Assembly (NCBI GenBank): GCA_051652645.1
Contig: JBOFUP010000079.1
Coordinates: forward strand, 1 to 64,000
DNA length: 64,000 bases
From: UBA7332 sp051652645
Lineage (GTDB): Bacteria; Bacteroidota; Bacteroidia; Bacteroidales; UBA7332
Direction of reading: 5' to 3'
Of this stretch, positions 59,525 to 64,000 are shown piece by piece (the stretch's first letter is position 1; the number at the start of each line of letters is the position of its first letter). A model generated the notes under the pieces. It saw only the letters and a list, made by a program, of their open reading frames with translations, was not told the origin of the DNA and made no database searches. The position numbers and the translations under genes were made by a program.

Positions 59525-61732
59525 ATGAACGCGAATAAGATCTTGCCTCTGGTAATAGCAGGGGCACTAGGAGTGGGCTTTCAAAGTTGCTCGAATGAAA
59601 TTGTAGAGATACAGGAGTCAACTGTGGCTAGCACTCAACAAGAGATGGTTAGAGCCATATTAAGTGACTCTCGTGCTGCTTATATGTCTCTAGAGAACGT
59701 TGAACAGAATTCTCTTTGCATTAAATTAAGAAGTGCTGTTTCTGCTGCTGCTCTCCAATCAAGAGAGGGTGGTGTAATTACTATTGGTGTTGAGCAAATT
59801 GACGCTATAGCTAGGGAGATTAACGTTGTTTCAATGGAACGTGTATTTCGTCATGCTGGTAAATTTGAGGCTCGTCACCAAGAGTGGGGGCTTGATAGAT
59901 GGTACAAAGTGACCTTCGATTCAGAGGCTTCTCTTGCTAAATCTGTTTATAGCTATAGTAGATCCTCTGATGTTGAGTTTGTTCAAACTATTCAGAAGCC
60001 TGAGTTATTGGCATCAGCATCAGATAAATTTCCAAATTTTTATGCTGGACTAAGCGAGCAAGAGTCTCCTTTTTCTACTGAATTACCATCCAATGACCCA
60101 CATCTTCCAAAACAGTGGCATTACGGTAAGACAACAGACTCTGAGTGGGCTAGAGACGGAGCTGATATATCTCTTTACGATGCTTGGAAAATAACTGCGG
60201 GTGACCGTGATGTTGTTGTCGCAATTGTTGATACTGGTGTAAGATATGATCACCCAGATTTGGCAGATAATATGTGGATCAATGAAGGTGAAATACCTGG
60301 TAACGGCATTGACGATGATAATAATGGTTACATTGATGACTACTATGGATTCAATTTTGCTACTAATTCAAGCAATATTATTCCAGAGAGTCATGGTACT
60401 CACGTTGCCGGAACAGTATCAGCTGTAAACAATAACGGTATTGGTGTTGCTGGTGTTGCTGGTGGAACAGGTAAAGGTGATGGTGTTCGCATAATGAGCT
60501 GCCAGATATCATCTAACAATATTTGGGGTCGCCAACCAGAGGCTTTTACTTACTCTGCTGATATGGGAGCTGTAATCTCTCAGAACAGTTGGGGATACAC
60601 TCAAGCAGGTTACAGAGATAAAACAGTAGAAGATGCAATGGACTACTTTAATAATGCACAAAGACCAGCTGGTTCTCCAATGCAAGGAGGTATCATCTTC
60701 TTTGCTTCAGGTAATAGTAACTCTGGTGCTACTTTCTTCCCAGGTGCTTATAACTTTGAGAACAAAGATGGAATGTTACTAGGTTGTCACGCTGTTTCTG
60801 CTACTGACTACAATATGAAGAAGGCAGACTATTCTAACTATGGTTCGCAATATGTTGACCTTTCTGCACCAGGTGGATCAAGTGTGGCTAATAAGGCTGT
60901 GTTGAGTACTGACATTGACGGTGTTAACTACAGTTATAAGAGTGGTACTTCTATGGCTACGCCTCATATCTCTGGTATTGCTGCTCTTGTTGTATCAAAA
61001 CACAAGGGTGATATAGACCCAGTTAAAGTGTATGACCTTATTGTTGCATCAGCTAAGTCTCTTGAGGAAACAGAGCCTCAGTATTACACCGCAATGGGAG
61101 TGGGTCTTGTTGATGCTCTTGGTTCTTTAGCAGAGAATGATTACACTCCTCCTGCAGCTGTAGAGAATCTATCGATTGAAGAGTCATTTAGTCAGTACTA
61201 TATTAATTGGAATGCTGTACTTGACCCTAATGATGGTGTTGCTAAGAAGTATAACATCATTTATAGCTCAGAGCCTATTACTTCAGATAATTGGTCAAAT
61301 GCTTATAAGGTCGTTAACTATTCAAACAACTCAATTAAAGCAGGTCAATCATTCCGTCGTAAGCTTGATTTGACCGATTCAGAGATTCAGAGCAAAGGAT
61401 GGTATATTGGTATCATTGCAGAAGATAAATGGGGTAATCAAGCAGAATTGTCAAACCAAGTAACACTTAAGCTTATTGATTCTGACGCTATTCTCCTGAC
61501 ACCTAATGTGGTTGTAAGCAAGGCTGAACTTATGTGGGGTGCAGACTTCAAAAATCAGAAGGTAGCAAGAGTTTACAATAGCTCAAAGCGTCTTGTAGCT
61601 GAGTTATCTTTGGGTATATTTGATGGAGTAGGTAAGAAGACTATCGATTTTTCTTCCCTTGCATCTGGTAGTTATACTATTGTTGTCGAGTCTTCTAATC
61701 TGACTCGTGAGATCAATTTCCTAAAGAAGTAA
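59525..61732 (+). CDS. S8 subtilisin-like serine protease with T9SS-like tail
   Basis: A predicted cell-surface or secreted endopeptidase. The 735 residues begin with a lipoprotein-like signal (GVGFQSC, Cys 22) and a propeptide to about 195. The catalytic domain has Asp 236 (VVAIVDTGVRYDHPDL), His 290 (ESHGTHVAGTV) and Ser 476 (SGTSMATPHISG), plus a Ca-binding-like insert GIDDDNNGYIDDYYGFNF. An FN3-like domain spans about 545-645. The last 80 residues (VARVYNSSKRLVAELSLG, LASGSYTIVVESSNL, REINFLKK) resemble a T9SS sorting domain. A lipobox together with such a tail is unusual, and one of them may be non-functional. Confidence 0.9.
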   Translation: MNANKILPLVIAGALGVGFQSCSNEIVEIQESTVASTQQEMVRAILSDSRAAYMSLENVEQNSLCIKLRSAVSAAALQSREGGVITIGVEQIDAIAREINVVSMERVFRHAGKFEARHQEWGLDRWYKVTFDSEASLAKSVYSYSRSSDVEFVQTIQKPELLASASDKFPNFYAGLSEQESPFSTELPSNDPHLPKQWHYGKTTDSEWARDGADISLYDAWKITAGDRDVVVAIVDTGVRYDHPDLADNMWINEGEIPGNGIDDDNNGYIDDYYGFNFATNSSNIIPESHGTHVAGTVSAVNNNGIGVAGVAGGTGKGDGVRIMSCQISSNNIWGRQPEAFTYSADMGAVISQNSWGYTQAGYRDKTVEDAMDYFNNAQRPAGSPMQGGIIFFASGNSNSGATFFPGAYNFENKDGMLLGCHAVSATDYNMKKADYSNYGSQYVDLSAPGGSSVANKAVLSTDIDGVNYSYKSGTSMATPHISGIAALVVSKHKGDIDPVKVYDLIVASAKSLEETEPQYYTAMGVGLVDALGSLAENDYTPPAAVENLSIEESFSQYYINWNAVLDPNDGVAKKYNIIYSSEPITSDNWSNAYKVVNYSNNSIKAGQSFRRKLDLTDSEIQSKGWYIGIIAEDKWGNQAELSNQVTLKLIDSDAILLTPNVVVSKAELMWGADFKNQKVARVYNSSKRLVAELSLGIFDGVGKKTIDFSSLASGSYTIVVESSNLTREINFLKK

Positions 61733-61742
61733 TTTCTTACGA

Positions 61743-61799
61743 AATATATAAAAACATAGGGTGTGTCCAATTTGGACACACCCTATGTTTTTATATATT
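61743..61799 (+). terminator. 28-bp perfect terminator after the S8 protease
   Basis: Arms 61743-61770 and 61772-61799 are perfectly complementary (core ACATAGGGTGTGTCC / GGACACACCCTATGT), with T5 in the 3' arm. It begins 11 bases past the stop codon. Confidence 0.92.
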
Positions 61800-62222
61800 A
61801 TTTTGGACCCATCTATCAGGTAGCCATATCTCGAAGTTTATATAGATCAATTTTAGGTGGTATATGTGCTAGGATCCTATTAGAGGTTTAATGTATTCAA
61901 ATACTGTTTATCTTATTGACATAGCCAAATTTAATGCGAGATAGTATGCAATGGCTTGTCAAAGTAATATTGTGAAATTTATCAAGCGAAGTGTTTGTTG
62001 CAAATAAATTACCACTTTGTAAAATTGGTATGACAATGGATAATTTGGAACTCTGAGGCTAAAAAATCTGTCTTTCTCTATCTACTCCTCTAGTATTTAA
62101 CATTAATAGCTCCTCATTTTCCATTAATGACTTTTCTAGACCCTTTGATTAAGTGATATTTGCCTAAATCTCATAAATAGTATAGAGTTTTTTAAGCTAA
62201 ATGATAGGGGTAGAAATAGAAT

Positions 62223-62300
62223 CCTATTGCCACCAATTGTCACCACCTATTGCCACCCTTAAAGCTTTGATTTTAAGATAGTGTTGCAATGTGGCAATAG
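62223..62300. repeat. Short direct and inverted repeats
   Basis: CCTATTGCCACC occurs at 62223-62234 and 62246-62257 (23-base period), with a related ATTGTCACC between them. GTGGCAATAG at 62291-62300 is the inverted counterpart, so either copy could form a hairpin with it. Confidence 0.6.
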
Positions 62301-62364
62301 AAATCATCAAAACTAAGACTCTGTGTGATGATTTCGCTGTTTTATTAATAGTGATTTGTTAAAT

Positions 62365-62430
62365 CATATAATTACTTAACTCTTTTACCTTATAATTAGC
62401 TATTAATAGCCTTCTGCTACGACCTAACTA
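62365..62430 (-). repeat. Dispersed intergenic repeat, copy B
   Basis: Read on the minus strand from 62430 it repeats copy A at 37655-37727: 15 identical bases, then a shorter spacer, then GGCTATTAATAGCTAATTATAAG-like sequence (20 of 23 matching) and GAGTTAAGTAAT (11 of 12). It lies between convergent genes, as does copy A. Confidence 0.7.
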
Positions 62431-62497
62431 GATCCATCTTGATGCTAATGCATAGTTAGCCACTGCTTAACGGATTAATACCCTTAGCCTAATTCGA

Positions 62498-62600
62498 AAA
62501 ACGCAGTGATATCACATGACTTTTGCAGTGAGTTTAGGGTAAAACTCTGAGAGTTTAGAGGGGTATCTCTCAGAGTTTTTGCATAAACTCACTGCGTTTT
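62498..62600 (+). other. Nested hairpin with two alternative left arms
   Basis: GCAGTGAGTTTA (62525-62536) pairs with TAAACTCACTGC (62584-62595). Inside, AAAACTCTGAGAG (62541-62553) pairs with CTCTCAGAGTTTT (62567-62579). A second element AAAACGCAGTGA (62498-62509) is complementary to TCACTGCGTTTT (62589-62600), overlapping the same right arm. Two exclusive folds are possible, as in attenuators or small regulatory RNAs. Confidence 0.55.
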
Positions 62601-63128
62601 TATTAGAGTTCATTTTAAGCTATCTACCATATAGAGTAGAAGATAAATATATTAGTTCACTTTTATGGGGTGAGTATTATAGCTGTTAAGGATTTTTTGA
62701 GGGGATCATTATTTGAAGCGATAATAGATTATTACAGGATAGTCAAGTTCTTTTTTCTTTTATGCTTTGTTATTTACCCCTCTAATAATAGCCTAACGTC
62801 AACAAATGTTTTTAGCTTGATTCCTATTATTTGCCTCGGAGAGTGTACTATTCTTAACCATGTAGTTATTCACTAGACAATTGAGCTTATCTACATCAGA
62901 TATCACCCCCTGCCAAGTTGTAACGTAGATAGTCATTCCGCCTTAGTAATCCATGTAGAAGAGCCATAAAGTTGGTCTAATTTACCATAGGCCATCATGA
63001 CCACCATTACGAGTTATCACTCGTATTGACTTTCTATCTGTATTATTTAATAACTGCTAATAAAGAGTCTGTTTGGTAAAATATGTAGCTTGATTATGGC
63101 TTAAGCGTTTGAATTAGAAGTTTTAAGT

Positions 63129-63174
63129 AAAAAAAAAGGAGTGTATCCTAATTAGAATTCACTCCTTTTTTTTT
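63129..63174. terminator. Terminator between convergent units, 3' of the histidine kinase
   Basis: Nine A then GGAGTG (63129-63143) are complementary to CACTCC and nine T (63160-63174), with a partly paired 16-base loop. The A and T tracts make it a terminator in both directions. Confidence 0.88.
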
Positions 63175-63219
63175 GCACACAAAAACTTCTACTTGATAGT
63201 AATAATTTGAATTTTTAAA

Positions 63220-64000
63220 TTACTCCTCTGGTAGAGTTTCAAGATGCTTATCACTATTTGGTATGTGAATGAAGAATTTAGATCCTTCACCAACCTTAGA
63301 TTCTACCATTATTTTACCATTTAGAGATTCAGCTATCTTTCTGCCAATATATAGCCCGATACCTTTGCCGGGAGTTGTATTATCGACTTTATATCCCTCC
63401 TCGAATATCATCTCGATTTTATCCTCTGGGATACCAATACCTTGATCTTCAACCTCAAAAAGGACCTCTTCTCCTAGTTTTGTCGCTTTTACTATGATCT
63501 TACCACTATCAGTGAAGCTAAGAGCATTATTTATCAAGATCGTTAGTATCTGCTTTATCTTTCGTTTTGACTGATTAATGAAAAAATCCTCTTCTGAATA
63601 TCTAAATATAAGCCTAAGCCCCGAAAGACGTTGGGGATACATTTGCTCTAATTCATTGAACAGCTCACTTATTCTGAAGTTGATGATATTTGCAAAGTCT
63701 GAAGATGAGTTTGTTACAACTAGATTGTTGAGATCTTCAAGTACAACTAGAATTTTATTGTTGTTCTCTTGTATAACCGAACGGAAGTGAGCAAGCTCTT
63801 CGTTAGCCTCTTCTGCAAGTATATCAGAGAATCCTACAACTGCATTAAGAGGTGTTCTGAGTTCATGTGTTATCTTTCTCATGAATGAAATCTTGAGACG
63901 TTCACTCTCTATTGCTTGTTCTTTGGTTATGAATAGCTCTTGAGTTCGGGCTCTTACAGTCTCTTCTAGATGGTCTTGATAGCGTTGAAGTTCCTTGTTT
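63220..64000 (-). CDS. Sensor histidine kinase, C-terminal part (5' end beyond the window)
   Basis: A two-component sensor kinase. The frame stays open to the right edge, so the gene is partial; an internal ATG at 63882 is not the true start. Reading on from the edge, the coiled-coil linker LQRYQDHLEETVRARTQEL leads into the H box ISFMRKITHELRTPLNAVV (phospho-His). Then come the N box ILTILINNALSFTDSGKI, G1 VEDQGIGIPEDKI and G2 GKGIGLYIGRKIAESLNGKI. The protein ends DKHLETLPEE, with no receiver domain. The sensory part is outside the window, so the signal is unknown. A terminator follows at 63129-63174. Confidence 0.92.
   Translation of the reverse strand, partial: NKELQRYQDHLEETVRARTQELFITKEQAIESERLKISFMRKITHELRTPLNAVVGFSDILAEEANEELAHFRSVIQENNNKILVVLEDLNNLVVTNSSSDFANIINFRISELFNELEQMYPQRLSGLRLIFRYSEEDFFINQSKRKIKQILTILINNALSFTDSGKIIVKATKLGEEVLFEVEDQGIGIPEDKIEMIFEEGYKVDNTTPGKGIGLYIGRKIAESLNGKIMVESKVGEGSKFFIHIPNSDKHLETLPEE

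Larger units (their letters stand above)
61733..63219. other. Long non-coding, structure-rich region
   Basis: About 1.49 kb between convergent genes. It contains a 28-bp perfect terminator (61743-61799), a short repeat cluster (62223-62300), a dispersed repeat (62365-62430), a nested hairpin with two competing left arms (62498-62600) and a terminator (63129-63174). A 68-codon GTG-start frame at 62670-62876 is not convincing as a gene. The stretches 61800-62200 and 62640-63120 show nothing recognisable. Confidence 0.6.

Noticed and set aside
59525..61732. Toxin or bacteriocin-processing role of the S8 protease
   Set aside because: No small precursor gene or dedicated exporter is nearby; nutrient-related protein breakdown fits the context better.
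62670..62876. 68-codon open frame with a GTG start and a hydrophobic middle
   Set aside because: No promoter, no recognisable family and AT-rich random-looking composition; it lies in a region with many non-coding structures. A conserved homologue would be needed to accept it.

Overview
The window reads as a chromosomal segment of an AT-rich member of the Bacteroidota, most likely order Bacteroidales. Supporting signs are two SusC/SusD pairs, an LpxC-FabZ fusion, several BACON-type lipoproteins, repeated TAnnTTTG promoter elements with an upstream TTG/TTTG, weak or absent Shine-Dalgarno sequences, and type IX secretion (T9SS) signatures: a T9SS plug protein, a PorV-like protein and proteases with C-terminal sorting-like domains. 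The T9SS traits point to a Porphyromonas/Tannerella-like or environmental Bacteroidales rather than a typical gut Bacteroides. I do not assign a species.

Layout. 0-9 kb: two minus-strand tRNA genes (Gly-GCC and a Leu-UAA cut by the left edge), pfkA, a zinc/manganese-type ABC pair without an adjacent permease, tRNA-Leu(UAG), a PepSY-like membrane protein divergent from a porin, and a minus-strand operon recO - yihY-like - T9SS plug. 9-18 kb: murF, three tandem paralogous lipoproteins of unrecognised family, and uvrA. 18-28 kb: lipid A genes lpxD, lpxC-fabZ and lpxA, then an IS1096-passenger-like protein, miaA, clpP-clpX, and convergent to them dnaX-pabA. 28-37 kb: a dipeptide epimerase, a small beta-barrel protein, then a three-gene polysaccharide locus (heparinase II/III-like enzyme, SusC, SusD).

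37.8-61.7 kb is the most unusual region. An M6 metalloprotease with a T9SS-like tail and a BACON/LRR lipoprotein run leftward. About 1 kb away, rightward, come four more BACON/LRR lipoproteins with plant-type leucine-rich repeats, a second SusC/SusD pair, a surface lipoprotein, a PorV-like barrel, a BACON-like lipoprotein, a DUF1573 lipoprotein and an S8 subtilisin-like protease. There are proteases and protein-binding modules but no glycan-degrading enzyme, so I infer a surface system for binding and digesting proteins and importing peptides. Four of the five LRR proteins end in a shared CPQQ(E/D)G(Y/F)G motif. The window closes with about 1.5 kb of structured non-coding DNA and the 3' part of a histidine kinase gene running off the right edge.

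Gene ends are often marked by long, nearly perfect inverted repeats (up to a 62-nt perfect palindrome). A diverged repeat is shared by two, possibly three, intergenic gaps between convergent genes.
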